NCBI GenBank assembly: GCA_949825065.1
Contig: OX463849.1
Coordinates: 40,329,852 to 40,393,851 of the forward strand
Length of the DNA: 64,000 nt
Source of the DNA: Odontocerum albicorne
Lineage: Eukaryota; Arthropoda; Insecta; Trichoptera; Odontoceridae
Direction of reading: 5' to 3'
Positions 38,611 through 49,490 of this stretch are shown one piece after another. Under the pieces are notes generated by a model. The model was not told the origin of the DNA. It worked only from the letters and a program-made list of their open reading frames with translations, and did no database searches. The position numbers and the translations under genes are program-made. Each line of letters begins with the position of its first letter. Positions within the stretch are counted from its first letter, which is position 1.

Positions 38611-38746
38611 TCATAAACTCAATGATCTGTGAGATCATTTTCATAAACTCAATGATCTGTGAGATCATTTTCATAAACTCAATGATCTGTGAGATCATTT
38701 TCATAAACTCAATGATCTGTGACATCATTTTCATAAACTCAATGAA
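38611..38746. repeat. Minisatellite, 4.5 x 30 bp, hairpin-forming unit
   Basis: Exact 30-bp unit repeated head to tail. Each unit contains AATGATCTGTGAGATCATT, a perfect 8-bp inverted repeat around GTG. The fourth copy has GACATCATT, which breaks its pairing; the fifth is partial. Confidence 0.95.
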
Positions 38747-38867
38747 TTAGGAGTATTATGTTACCTAATTATTATGATCGAACATTATGTTATCAAATCG
38801 ATTTGATGAAACATAATGTTAATTTAATTTATTTTTTTCATATACTTGGTTTGATGCATGTGCTTAA

Positions 38868-38950
38868 ATTAAGGGTACATTGATTAAACCCGTTCCATGA
38901 TAGCGGGCGACCCTTGAAACATTAGACCTTCCAAAAGAATTCCATTAGAC
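38868..38950 (+). repeat. Dispersed repeat R3, copy 1
   Basis: Shares TTAAATTAAGGGTACATTG and the ordered blocks ATTGATTAA, CCCGTTC and GACCTTCC with 56588-56672. Class unknown. Confidence 0.6.
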
Positions 38951-39100
38951 CTTGTAAAATATTTGACTTCCATCCGGGGAGTTTGACTTTGGTGGTACCC
39001 AAAAAAATACCTATAATGGGTCCTAGTCTAGTAAGAGTTCGTCTTACACCAATTTAAACAAACACTAGACAGGTGCAAGAAGTGTTGCCTCTTACAAATA

Positions 39101-39700
39101 TTGGGTGTTAACATAAGTTGTGTCAGTTTTTTAAAAATGAGCACCAAAAAAAAGAACAAAATGGTAAAGATTATAAGTCATTCGAAAGAAAATTTTCTGC
39201 TCTACAAGGTTTACAGTCATGTATGTGATTACAATTCATCTGCTCAGCCAATTCTACGGTGGTTTGAAGGGAATCTTCATGAATAATATGGTTTAAGCGG
39301 TCCTCATCGAAGTCCACTGGTCGTCCGGAGCGCTCCAGGTCTTTCAGGTCGAAATTACCGTATTTGAAACGCAAAAACCATCGACGAGCTGTCCTTTCAT
39401 TCATAGCACCTTTACCGTACATTTTGCAAATATTGCGAGCAGCTTTGTCACCTTTATTCCCTCGATTGAACGCGAACAGAAGGAGGTGTCGAAAATGCTC
39501 ACTTTCGTCTACTTGGGATTCCATTTTGAAGGCTTGTAATCAAATAAAATAACACATGTAACGTAAAAGCAAACACAATATCTTCTAGAGCAGAAAATTT
39601 TCTTTCGAATGACGTATAAACTTTACCATTTTGTTTTACTTTTGGTGCTCATTTTTAGATTTGAAAAAAAAAAACGGACACAACTTATGTTAACACCAAA
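39101..39700 (-). mobile_element. 600-bp mariner derivative with long inverted ends
   Basis: Starts TTGGGTGTTAACATAAG and ends with the complement of TTTGGTGTTAACATAAG. TA lies on both sides (39099-39100 and 39701-39702). The inverted ends run about 100 bp and include GAAAGAAAATTTTCTGCTC in both. Much longer than the roughly 30-bp ends of ordinary mariners. Confidence 0.9.
39171..39524 (-). pseudogene. Mariner transposase N-terminus only
   Basis: Minus-strand frame of 117 codons from ATG at 39522-39524. It holds the paired helix-turn-helix DNA-binding domain of mariner transposases (HLLLFAFNRGNKGDKAARN, TARRWFLRFKYGNFDLKD, LERSGRPVDFDEDRL, VELAEQMNCNH). After about residue 100 it runs into the inverted terminal sequence (CRAENFLSNDL), so all catalytic residues are absent. 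The DNA-binding half is open and without stops. Whether it is expressed, or could bind element ends as a competitor, cannot be judged from sequence. Confidence 0.85.
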
Positions 39701-39702
39701 TA

Positions 39703-40200
39703 AATAAATAGTTTTATTGAAAAAAGAAAATAATGCTTTTTTCAAACCATTAAGTGTGGTTTAAAAATAGCTTCAGGTTTCTCGAGACGTTCATCGAAGA
39801 TTCGTTGAACTTGCGTGTAAAATGAAAAGTGTCGCGAGTGCAAACGACTAAATTAAAACAAAAATAAATATTTTTTTGAAAAACAGTTCTTCCTGTCCTG
39901 GATATTTCTCTTCAATTGGAATCGAAATATCCTGTTATAAAACGTTCAAAACATAATTTGTGAAATTATTTGAAGTTTGTTTATCCCTCGAATATTCCTT
40001 GCTTGATTATTCAAGAGAGTTTAACCTGAAATTTAACCTAAGGCTATCAAAATAACCGTTAAAATCTTAATTATTCCTTATTACTTACCTAAAATTTTAT
40101 GTAAATTATTTAATGAATATATAAAAAAACAATGTCGTGTAAAAATAAAATATTATTCAATTAAATTATTTTTTTCAGTGAAGTGTTTTATCAAAGAGCA
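39703..40200. other. No gene seen
   Basis: AT-rich; nothing recognised. Confidence 0.5.
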
Positions 40201-40204
40201 CTTT

Positions 40205-40400
40205 GAAGTGGTTTGGTTCTTCAGCATGTAGGTTTCCGGTTCAATTCTAATTGGTTCAATTCATATTTATTTTAAAAAGCATTATTATCTGGTTTTTACT
40301 CAAGGCATCTTTGAATATATCTTGTTGGTTGAAAGAAACTGCCATATGGCAATAAGCCCCTCAAGGTTGTATTGAATAGAATGAAAGTGTAATATAATAT
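40205..40400 (+). mobile_element. SINE-1 copy
   Basis: B box TTCCGGTTCAATTC, then TCTGGTTTTTACTC, TTGTTGGTTGAAAGAAACTG, CATATGGCAATAAGCC and tail GTGTAATATAATAT. The A box is decayed. Directly followed by an RTE-like LINE end. Confidence 0.75.
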
Positions 40401-40500
40401 ATGGATGTGGCATACGCGATGAAAGTATGTCGTGAGGAAATTTCGTCCTCTCTGCCTCCCTTTACAAGGAAAAGGCGTAATGGTACGTACAAGTATGTGT
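40401..40500 (+). pseudogene. RTE-like LINE terminal block
   Basis: Encodes YMDVAYAMKVCREE, then SSLPPFTRKRRNGTY, matching the MDVEEAK...C end seen at 21085 and 24728. Only the last 30 codons or so remain. Confidence 0.5.
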
Positions 40501-40539
40501 CATCATATGGAAAAAAATATTCCAGGATCTTGATATAAG

Positions 40540-41582
40540 TATTTTTTATTATATTTTCATTTAAGTAACTTTGTCAAGGTTCGATATTTATAATATTGAT
40601 AAATTTGTATGAAATATAGTGATGCTCTACAATAATTGCGGTGATCTTGATCAAACTTTTATTGTTGTATCTTCATTTAAGTCGCTTTGTCAAGGTAAGA
40701 TATTAACAATATCGATCAATTGTCATGAAATATAACATTGATCTTCAATAATTGCGGTGATCTTGATCAAAATATTGTATTTATTATTGTATGTTCAGTA
40801 AAGTCGCTTTGTTAAGGTTATGTATTTATAATATTAATCCATTGTTATAAAATATAATAGTGATCTACAATAATTGCGGTGATCTTGATCAAAGTATTTA
40901 TTATTGTATTTCCATTTAAGTCGCTTTGTCAAGGTTAGATATTTATAATATTTATCAATTATTATGAAACATAATGGTGATCTATCATACAATGATTGCG
41001 GTGATCTTGATCAAAGTATTTTTTATTATATCTTCATTTAAGTCGCTTTGTCAAGATTCAATATTTATAATATTGATCAATTGTTATGAAATATAGTGAT
41101 GATCTACAATAATTGCGGTGATCTTGATCAAAGTATTTATTATTGTATCTTCATTTAAGTCGCTTTGTCAAGATTCGATATTTATAATATTGATCAATTG
41201 TTATGAAATATAGTGATGATCTACAATCATTGCGGTGATCTTGATCAAAGTATTTATTATTGTATCTTCATTTAAGTCGCTTTGTCAAGGTTCGATATTA
41301 ATAATATTGATCAATTGTTAAAAAATATAATAGTGATCTACAATAATTGCGGTGATCTTGATCAAAGTATTTATTATTGTATCTTCATTTAAGTCGCTTT
41401 GTCAAGGCTAGATATTTATACAATAATATTGATCAATTGTTATGAAATATAATATTGATCTACAATAATTGCGGTGATTTTGATCAAAGTATTTTCATTT
41501 AAGTCACTTTGTCAAGGTTAGATATTTATAATATTGATTAATTATTATGAAATATAATGTTGATCTGCAATAATTGCGGCAC
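40540..41582. repeat. Minisatellite, about 9 x 117 bp, GATC-rich
   Basis: The anchor AATTGCGGTGATCTTGATCA recurs near 40634, 40749, 40872, 40994, 41111, 41228, 41345, 41467 and 41572 (spacing 105-123 bp, three consecutive at 117). Each unit also has AAGTCGCTTTGTCAAG and an AATATTGATCAATTGTTATG segment. Several GATC palindromes per unit. Confidence 0.95.
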
Positions 41583-42090
41583 TTGAATAATAAGAATTTA
41601 AGAAAAAAACTATTTGGCGTATTTCCAAGATATAATATTATTTGACCACAAACAAAAAAAAATAAGACAAGTATTCGTATATTGTTTTCGTACAAATGTT
41701 ATTTTCGTTTAAATAGATTTCTTTATCTTAGAAATGTTTCGTCTCTCTTCCCTGAATTTCATATAATTGAGCCCCATTCAAATTTGCTACACACACGGGT
41801 ATTGTAAAACGATAGCATCTTCAAGCGCAGTACAATAAATGTAACTTCTTCTCTTAATACAGTTATTTTCATTTTAAAGCTAAAAGTTTACATTTATTTA
41901 TTTTAATAACATCAAATGGTGACTATAAATCAACCGATCATTATCTCAAATAAATTATAATGGAAATGGCAAAAATAACGAAATTCATATTTTTTTCAAA
42001 ATCCCAACATAAAATGTACTGAGGTGGTTAAAATTCAATTGTAGATTGGCATTTATTTTTAATAATCGTATAAAATGATAATGAATAAAG
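41583..42090. other. No gene seen
   Basis: AT-rich. Confidence 0.5.
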
Positions 42091-42094
42091 CGCT

Positions 42095-42420
42095 GTTAAG
42101 AAAGAAGACTCTTCAAGGTCCTAACTAGGGAGTCAAACCCACTAGTATTGGTAGATTGAAATACTACAAAATAAATATGTATATAAATTGAGTGTAATGA
42201 TAAAAAAGTATTGACTGCAGTCATTAAATTAGGTACTTCCGCGTTTAGAAAATATGTTAAGATATAGCATGTGTTTAGAAATAACATATATGGTAAGCAA
42301 ACCACAAAAATACCAAGGAAAAACGAAATACAAAGAAACTTATGTAGATCTTCCGATATGTGACAGTACCTCATTCAAGTTTAGGTTAAGGTGTGTTTAT
42401 ATCATATATTGAAAGTTCTG
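42095..42420 (+). repeat. Dispersed repeat R1, longest copy without expansion
   Basis: Begins with AAGACTCTTCAAGG and CAAACCCACTA, contains TTGAGTGTAATGA, and ends GTAGATCTTCCGATATGTGA, then CAGTACCTCATTCAAG. A partial second copy of the 3' part is at 42805-42870 (TTGTAGATCTTTCAATATG). In the copy at 61060 the GATATGTGATAG segment has expanded into a minisatellite. Confidence 0.6.
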
Positions 42421-43985
42421 GAGTTCTCTTAAATATTTTCCTTCCTCGATTACTAGACTCATAATTCAGCCCAATCCATACCTTACATACTGCATTTAAG
42501 ATTTATAAAAAAAATGTTTTAAATCCCATTTTGTAAATTTAGAGAATAGTTTCTGAATATGTTATTGAAACATGTAGATATATGAACAATATAAAATAAA
42601 TTATTTCCATCAAACTATTGTCTTACGTTCCGGTACATTCAAGGATTTTTTTAAATTCAGTTTTGTAGGACTCGTACTGAAAACAAAGAAGCAGTTTTTA
42701 AAACCTGCTGTCTCCGGAAAATGTTGGAAAAATATATATCTTAAGTTATAGAAAAGATAATCACTTAATTATTAAAACATTGGAATCCTTATCAATACAA
42801 ATAAACTTTTGTAGATCTTTCAATATGTGATAGAAACACGTTAAACTTTAGGTGGAGTGTAGTATTCAAATATAAAAATCATAAATTTTGATAAGATCTC
42901 CCAATGAGGTTATTTTTTAAAAGGTCTTTTTAATATTTTTCTAGCTCTATTAAGACTTTAAAGTCACACCAAGGACGATAAGAATTTTCTCTAAAACTGT
43001 GAACTTAAGAAGTATATTAGAAGCATCTGTATTGTCAGTCCGCTTCCATTATCCATTTACGTTAAGTATAAAGGTTATCTTTTCCAGCGGTTTTACTTTC
43101 GTGTTCATCTAGCTGTTTTTTTTTTAAATTTAATCCATTGCGGAGTAGTATTTTTTGAAACTAGATATAAATAACTTAAACAAATACAACGGAGTAATAA
43201 AAACTATGCATTTTAAGTGTATTTGATTTTTTTGTTTTATCATTTTCTATTGACGCAGTCCAGTAGCAAACTTCTCGCAGACCGGCACTGGTTTGGGGAT
43301 CTTAATTAGAGTAATACTGCTATATTCTATTCGGAATGGTTAGCCACTCTAAAAGACTGATCAATATAATCAGCACTCTTTGCAAGATCTGCTTCTAGAT
43401 GGTTAGCAATAGTAGACACAGACAATATCTGTGGAGAATGTCTCCCAGAGTGAAAATCACTAAGGCATTTTTTGTCGTTTATTACGGTGACATAGTTATT
43501 AAAACGCTTGACTTCTACCCGGGCTTAATTCCTTATGAAACCCGAAAAAAAAATTGTAAAAATTTGTGTATTCTACTTCATCTAGTAACAATATTTGCGC
43601 ATAATCGATTTTCGCAAGTGTCATTTCTTGTGTGGTAATTTCTACACTTGCGGTTGTATTACCAACGCGGAAAATGATGATCTGGGATTTTTGAGCTCAC
43701 TCCAGTGGTTTTTAAGTCGAAGCCTTGCTTAATGTTGTCTCCTAGACACGCCTTTTAAAATGTCAGTCTCGCCGATTTGGATACGTTAAATTCCATGGTA
43801 TCCATCGAATGAATGGAAAAATTTAATATATTTTTTATATCATATATAGGCAATCTCGATGACTTGTGCCTTCACTATTATAATTTGAATTAAAAAATAA
43901 TTATAACAATAGAAAGACAATTTCCCGTATCAAAATTAAATACTTAATTTTTTTTACTAAATACTTTAAAAACTATAAGAGGAAA
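42421..43985. other. No gene seen
   Basis: AT-rich; includes the partial R1 copy near 42805. The frame at 43399-43638 is unrecognised and probably chance. Confidence 0.45.
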
Positions 43986-43989
43986 ATTC

Positions 43990-44135
43990 TTGGAAGAAAG
44001 AAAAAACGCAACGTTTATTGAATATGACAAAGAAAATTTAAAAAATTAAATGTCACGTAAATGACAAGTGAAAATACATGATTATCATCATCTTAACTAA
44101 ACTCGCAACCGGGATCATGTACAATACTCGATAAT
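43990..44135 (-). pseudogene. LINE zinc-knuckle segment, decayed copy
   Basis: DNA similarity to 15228-15330: both have AAACGCAAC followed later by CATCATC or TCATCAT, and then CGGGATC flanked by a matching GAGTATTGTAC/GGGTATTGTGG (minus strand). The reading is interrupted by stops. Confidence 0.45.
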
Positions 44136-45060
44136 ATTTATTTATCACATATAAATTAAATAAACAATTAATTATAAAAAAATCAAAATATTATTTTCGT
44201 TTTGTACTTGACGATATTTATTTTTCATATTAAAATTAACTAAATCAATTAATGATAACAATTCAAAATTATTTAAATATAGTTTTATTGTTGATCTAAT
44301 AATAATAATCAATGCAAGTATCTCTATAATAAAGGAGCTGATTTAAAAAACAGAGCTTGAAAAATATCACAAAAGAAAATTTAGATAATAAGTAGGTTAA
44401 TTTTTCACAACAATTTCAGTATTTAAATATTAAACAAGTGCATAAATGAAAGCGAACAAATACCATATTATTACTTCAGGTTTTTCTCCGAAGGTCTTTT
44501 CTGAGAATCACAAGAGAGGTTAAAATTATCTTAGGTTTATTCTCGTTTTAATGGCATAATTGATTTATTCAAGAGGTAGTTAGTAATTTCATAAAACCAT
44601 GACAAAATTATTTGAGATATTTATGATAAACTTTGTTAGAGTTTCAAACAACTCCTTATATTTTTCAAATTCTCACGAGATTAACAAAACAAGACGAACC
44701 CACAAAGAACATTATTAATAAATAACCATTAAGATTAAATTGGTAAAATCAGGAATGGATGTGATGCATAACATACATTAAGAATATTCTTTTGGAATCT
44801 TTTGAATTTAGTATTTCCAAAGGAAGAAATTTATTAGAGTTATTATTCCGGGGATTATTTTTATATATTTTTGTCACGCGAGCTAGATGAATCAACTAAC
44901 ATTCATAAATGATGGCACGAACACAATGGTACTCTTAAAACAGTTTTTTTTCTTCACAAGTAACGAAGTTTCTAATAAGAAACACAAACATAAGCTATAT
45001 TTGAAAAAATAAAAAAACTAATGAATTCGTTACAAACCAAACCAGTAAAAGTGTGAGATG
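44136..45060. other. No gene seen
   Basis: AT-rich. Confidence 0.5.
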
Positions 45061-45064
45061 TAAC

Positions 45065-45240
45065 TTATGTGTGGGACGTAGTAGAAAGGATTGCTTGGCT
45101 ACAGTGGAAATGGGCGGCCTATATTATTTACTTGTCAAACAATAGATGGGCCAAACGTGTATTGGCTGCATACCAACAAAATGTTACTCAGAAATCTTCC
45201 ATAAAGTTGGCCGGGTATCGATAGGTGATGAACGAAGAGA
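45065..45240 (+). pseudogene. LINE ORF2 C-terminus (WQWAGH type)
   Basis: Reads VWDVVERIAWLQWKWAAYI, then NNRWAKRVLAAY, with a stop after KLAGYR. This corresponds to 'DVVxRIAxLKWxWAGHIxRxxDxRWxxxVLxW' of LINE ORF2 proteins. Only about 55 codons remain. Confidence 0.65.
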
Positions 45241-45495
45241 ACAAGGATAAATAAAGGATAAAAGGGGAAGTCTACACGACCCTACAGTAAGCTGATATAG
45301 TTTAAAATTATTGTGACAATGAGGTAAGTAAGATGTGCTAATTTTCTATGGTATCAAAAATATCAATGGTGATTTGTGTCCTGTCATATTCTGCCATGAA
45401 ACGAGTGGTTTCAGTAGAAAGACGGTTGCGAAACCATTCTTCGCTCGTTTTATCAAAGTGGTCCGTTTGGTGGTTAAATGATAAAAAAAACAGAC
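45241..45495. other. Unrecognised segment between LINE and foldback element
   Basis: A minus-strand frame (45338-45481) gives FNHQTDHFDKTSEEWFRNRL then STETTRFMAEYDRTQI, with protein-like composition. I do not recognise the family; it may be part of a mobile element. Confidence 0.3.
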
Positions 45496-45505
45496 TATTA
45501 AATAA

Positions 45506-45755
45506 TATTATATTTATAATTAAGGCATTAACGCTGTGGAGGTTTAAATACATTGTAATTTGTTTTTGACAAACACTGTTTATTCCCCTGTATGTAACGG
45601 TATAACCCTACCGGTTTCAAGTTTTTCCTCTCATCATCAGGATAGCACAAGCAAAACTTGTGCTACCCTGATGATGATGTGAATCTCTTGAAACCGGTAT
45701 TTTTATACCATCACATAGAGTGGAATAAACAATGTTTGATAAAACAATTTACAAA
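45506..45755 (+). mobile_element. Foldback retroelement, 250-bp copy
   Basis: Starts with the family end motif (TAATTAAGGCATTAACGCTG). The two arms meet almost directly at a 5-nt centre: TAGCACAAG, CAAAA, CTTGTGCTA near 45644-45667. Both arms hold CTGATGATGA on one strand or the other, followed by TTGAAACCGGT. Target duplication TATTAAATAA at 45496-45505 and 45756-45765. Confidence 0.8.
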
Positions 45756-45868
45756 TATTAAATAACCATTGAATAAAACAAGTGAGTATTATAAAATGAA
45801 TATATCATGAATATATGAAAAATGAACCAAAAATAAATAATATAAGAGAAACTATGCTAAAGAAACGA

Positions 45869-46072
45869 TATCCGTAATTTAGTTGGTAAGACGCCTGTCT
45901 TCCAGCCTCCCGTTCAATATCCGTTGAAACCCAGATTTAAAAAAAATGGGTTCCAGTCTGCTTTTCTCCAGCGGCTTCTAAGATATATTTTGCTGGTTGG
46001 AATATATTACCACGCAGTAATAAACCCACTAGGTCGTATTGTATACAACAAAAGTGCAATACAATATACTTA
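45869..46072 (+). mobile_element. SINE-1 copy
   Basis: A box region TTTAGTTGGTAAGACGCCTG, weak B box, then AACCCAGATTTAAA, GGGTTCCAGTCTGC, TGCTGGTTGGAATA, CAATAATAAACC-type sequence and a GTGCAATACAATAT tail. Confidence 0.8.
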
Positions 46073-46221
46073 GTTGTCTCATACAAGTGTAAGACCAAAT
46101 CCCTATTATTCAAAGTCATACAAAATCTTTAAGCTACTGAAAAAAGCTTGATATACTACACGATGAGAGACTTTTCAACGGGATCACGTCATTGTTTTTC
46201 CTCCTCCCACACTTTTTTCTA

Positions 46222-46562
46222 AAAACGAATTTTGGGTTTCATTACAATCGTACACTAGTAAAAACGAATAAGGTTTCCTTACAATCGTACACTAGTAAAA
46301 AGGAATTGGGTTTCCTTACAATCGTACACTAGTAAACACGAATTGGGTTTCCTTACAATCGTACACTAGTAAAAAAGAATTGGGCTTCCTTGTAATCGTA
46401 CACTAGTATAAACGAATTGGGTTTCCTTGCAATCGTACACTTGTAAAAAAAGAATTGGGCTTCCTTGTAATCGTACACTAGTAAATACGAATTGAGTTTC
46501 TTTACAATCGTACACTAGTGAAAACGAATTGCGTTTCCTTACAATCGTACACTAGTAAAAAA
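46222..46562. repeat. Minisatellite, about 9 x 37 bp
   Basis: Unit ending TCGTACACTAGTAAAA with AATTGGGTTTCCTTACA in the first half. Anchors at 46251, 46288, 46325, 46362, 46399, 46436, 46474, 46511 and 46548. Copies differ at a few sites (GGGCTTCC, CACTTGTA). Confidence 0.95.
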
Positions 46563-46795
46563 TGGATGAAAGTCATACTTGAATAAAAAAGCGGTCTCCG
46601 AAACAAAAGCTTCAAATATTTAGGAAGGCACAAAGTTTTTCATAGAATATGGAGAAAGCGTAAAACCATCCCTAATCGATACAAAATCAAAGTAGCCCGA
46701 TGCATATAGTGAATTAGAAATCTTGACGAGAAGAGTCTACAAACCAATTTCGAAGAAATGATTTGAAATCTTAAAATTATTAAAATAGTTATAGA

Positions 46796-47245
46796 CTGTC
46801 GCATCGATTATGATTGTCAGCCATACTGTGAATGGAAGACGTTTGTGCGTGTTTATTATGTCCAAGCTATTGTATATGCACAAGCATGCATTTTCGACAG
46901 ATCAAACAAAAAGGTTCCGATATCAAAGAGATTCAAATTCAGGACGATCGGCAGATTTCATCGGCTTCAACATTTTGCTAGGCAGTATTTATGTAGCGCT
47001 ATTTTTGTGTCGTTTTTCGTTCCTTATGTGCAGCCCATCGCTTATCGTAAGCCCCTTTATTCGCTCGTGTATGCCGTCACGGCTTACTAGATACTTGCTA
47101 GATACCATGTATACCGCGCGCTCTTTGCATGCATGGGCTGTTCGATTATTTATAGTGATTATTGCGGCCACGCATAAGGAACATTTCATTACAATATGTA
47201 CAGATATCAACGCTACAATATTTACACAGAAATTACTCAACTAAA
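46796..47245. other. Less AT-rich segment, unrecognised
   Basis: Noticeably richer in G and C than its surroundings, with open frames of 60-144 codons on both strands (for example 46810-47244 plus). The overlapping long frames on opposite strands suggest low stop density rather than a proven gene. The left part resembles 605-715, so a dispersed element (possibly LTR-type) is the likelier explanation. Confidence 0.35.
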
Positions 47246-47402
47246 TTCACACATTTTAGGTGACGTATACATCCGATACAAACATTATAAAATATATAGA
47301 AAAACATTAATTTCGAAATAAAATGATCTAAGAATAAAACCATTTCGAAAACGATCCACTAGGAATCGGCCGCCTGTGATAAATCGATTTGAGCAGAACA
47401 TA

Positions 47403-48328
47403 CGAGGGTCATCCAGAAAGTAAGGTTACAACATTTATGTAGGATCGAAAAATGCTTGTATGTGATTGAAATTCACAGAATACTTCAAAAATATATTAAA
47501 CTACAATATTTTTCAACGTAATCGCCGTCGAGATCGAGACATTTCTGTAGTCGGGTCACCAGCTTTTGTATGCCAGTGTCATAGACCTCCGCCGCCAGCT
47601 CTTTCAGACACTTCTTCACAGCTTCCTCGGCCTTCTGATCGTTGGAAAATTGTTGGGGTGTAGTGATACACTCACATCTCATCCCCCGTCACGATAGAGT
47701 TCAGAAAAGCTTCTCCCTCCTGTGCAAAATGATCCAAAAATTCACGCGTGGCGGTCACGCGATTTTGACGGTGCTCCAGTGTAAGCATTCTGGGCACCCA
47801 TCTCGCACACAACTTCTTGTAACCAAGTTTTTTCCGACACAATATTACCAAGGAGACTGAAAAATGTCAGGAAATTCTTCGTGAAGGTCGTCAAGCGTCA
47901 CACGGCGGTCATTTTGAACTTGTTCTTCAATTTTTTGCACAAAATCGTTTGAAATCACTGCCTTGCCTCGTCGTATCAGTATGGCCTTCTCTGAACCACC
48001 TATCCCATTTCGTGACATGTTGTCGACTCATCACATCACTACCATAAACTTCCACGAGCTTCCGATGGATATTCGAGGCGGTATTGTTCTGGAAAGTCAA
48101 AAAACTGATGACCGCGCGGGTCTCGCACGGACGAGAGTTGGCGGGAGTGCGCGACGACCTCTCCATCGGAAGAATTTACTGTGACTGAACAAAATGGCCG
48201 ACAAACACGCGGGACCAAACTAACTGACCGTTAGGATTTCCCCTACACGCCAGATGCACCAACTTTGAAGCAAAAAATTTCTCCCGGCCTCAGGAGCCCT
48301 TGTAACTTTAGTTTCTGGATGACCCTCG
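47403..48328 (-). mobile_element. Mariner element B (internally deleted)
   Basis: Ends start CGAGGGTCATCCAGAAAG (left) and CGAGGGTCATCCAGAAAC (minus strand, right). TA flanks at 47401-47402 and 48329-48330. Same family and same internal deletion as element A but without the SINE. Confidence 0.93.
47485..48166 (-). pseudogene. Mariner transposase (SETMAR-like), broken
   Basis: Minus strand from the ATG at 48164-48166: MERSSRTPANSRPCETRAVI, then the helix-turn-helix region (TASNIHRKLVEVYG, VMSRQHVTKWDRWFREG). A frameshift near residue 65 ends the first frame. Downstream are GNI/VSEK-region remnants and the first catalytic Asp in GDEM followed by a stop in place of the usual Trp. Sequence then jumps, at the same place as in element A, to FSNDQKAEEAVKKCL and QKCLDLDGDYVEK. 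Two of the three catalytic acidic residues are therefore absent. It cannot produce active enzyme. The shared junction means the two copies spread after the deletion, powered by another transposase source. Confidence 0.9.
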
Positions 48329-48354
48329 TATAAACAAAACATATGACAAAATTA

Positions 48355-48721
48355 GAGGGGCGTGGTCGCGCTGTAACGCAATGGACTTCTGTGTGGAAGG
48401 TCACTGTGCGGTTTGAACCCCGTGCTGTGGTACTTCCCATTTTTCGGCCTAGTATTCGAAGGTTTAAGGATACCTATGATTTTGTTCATATATATTCTTT
48501 CAACAAAGATTAAAATAAAATATGCCGGCGTGCTTTGATTATCTCATTTCGGTATGCCATCGGATCCAGCACATCAGTGTGATTGGGGAGTTAGCTGGTG
48601 CGCAACGACTCACTCACTTAAAAGGAAAAACGAAACATAACAAATAAAAACTCCATGACATACCTTTACTTTCCAACTGCGAGGGGATCTTAAACTACAA
48701 GGCCCTGCAACGATGACGATG
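48355..48721 (+). mobile_element. SINE-2 copy (tRNA-derived), plus strand
   Basis: tRNA-like head with GGGCGTGGTCGCGCTGTAAC and B box GCGGTTTGAACCCCG. The body has CGAAGGTTTAAGG, ATGCCATCGGATCCAGCAC and GGTGCGCAACGACTCACTC. The tail continues after an A-rich stretch with CTTTCCAACTGCG and CCCTGCAACGATGACG. Minus-strand relatives lie at 49150-49490 and 58612-58955. Confidence 0.75.
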
Positions 48722-49149
48722 TATAAATATGCCAAGATTTATTCACATCTGGAGACTTTAATGATACATTGTTATGGACCATTGCGGCCTAAAATAATGG
48801 CTACGATTGTATCTACAAAGAACGATAAACAATTTTAATTAACCTAGGTAGAACTTAATAAACCCAATTTATCATACATATTCCAGAGGGCGTCGAGTTA
48901 ATATCCTTGAAATAACGAAAAATTGTTTCATCAAATATTTATTAAAAAAAAACCTGATTCTTTTGTTACCGTTTTGTTTTATTTAATAACGTAATTTTTA
49001 ATGAAAATATCTCATAAATATATTTAATGACAAATTACTTTGTAATTCCACTTACAAAAAATTGTTTTAAAAAGTGTTGAAATAACTTTATTATTTATTG
49101 ATTTCTTGTTTAACATATCTGAATTGATACTTCGGATATATTGAAAAAC
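48722..49149. other. No gene seen
   Basis: AT-rich. Confidence 0.5.
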
Positions 49150-49490
49150 GTGGCCGGGAGGTCGCCGTCATCATTGTTGCTGGATCTTGTAGTTAAGGAT
49201 CAATTCATTGGAAAGCGTAACTGTGTTGTAGTTGGTTTTTTTTGAGCCGTTGCACACCTGCAAATTTATCGGCTACAGCACTGTGCTGGATTCGATGATA
49301 CACCAAAGTGATCGGAGCGCACCGGCATGTTTTTAGTTCTTTTTTTTTTAAATATAGATATGACCAAAGTCATGGGTATCCTTGTACCCCCGAATACTGG
49401 GCGAAAAAATGCCTGTGTCATTTGACGGAGTAGCAACTGGCAACTGTCATTTGACGGAATAGCGCGGACTTTTAACCGACGATCTTACAC
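49150..49490 (-). mobile_element. SINE-2 copy, minus strand
   Basis: The reverse complement shares the body of the 48355 copy (GTGCTGGATTCGATG, CCGTTGCACACC, GGTATCCTTG, CCCGAATACTGGGCG on the plus strand). The tRNA-like head (right side) is decayed and holds a local duplication of GTCATTTGACGGA. Confidence 0.7.

Noticed and set aside
38611..46562. Regular repeats that might suggest a CRISPR array
   Set aside because: Units are contiguous tandem copies without unique spacers, and the window is eukaryotic.
46810..47244. 144-codon plus-strand gene
   Set aside because: An overlapping open frame exists on the opposite strand, no domain is recognisable, and similarity to 605-715 suggests a repeat.
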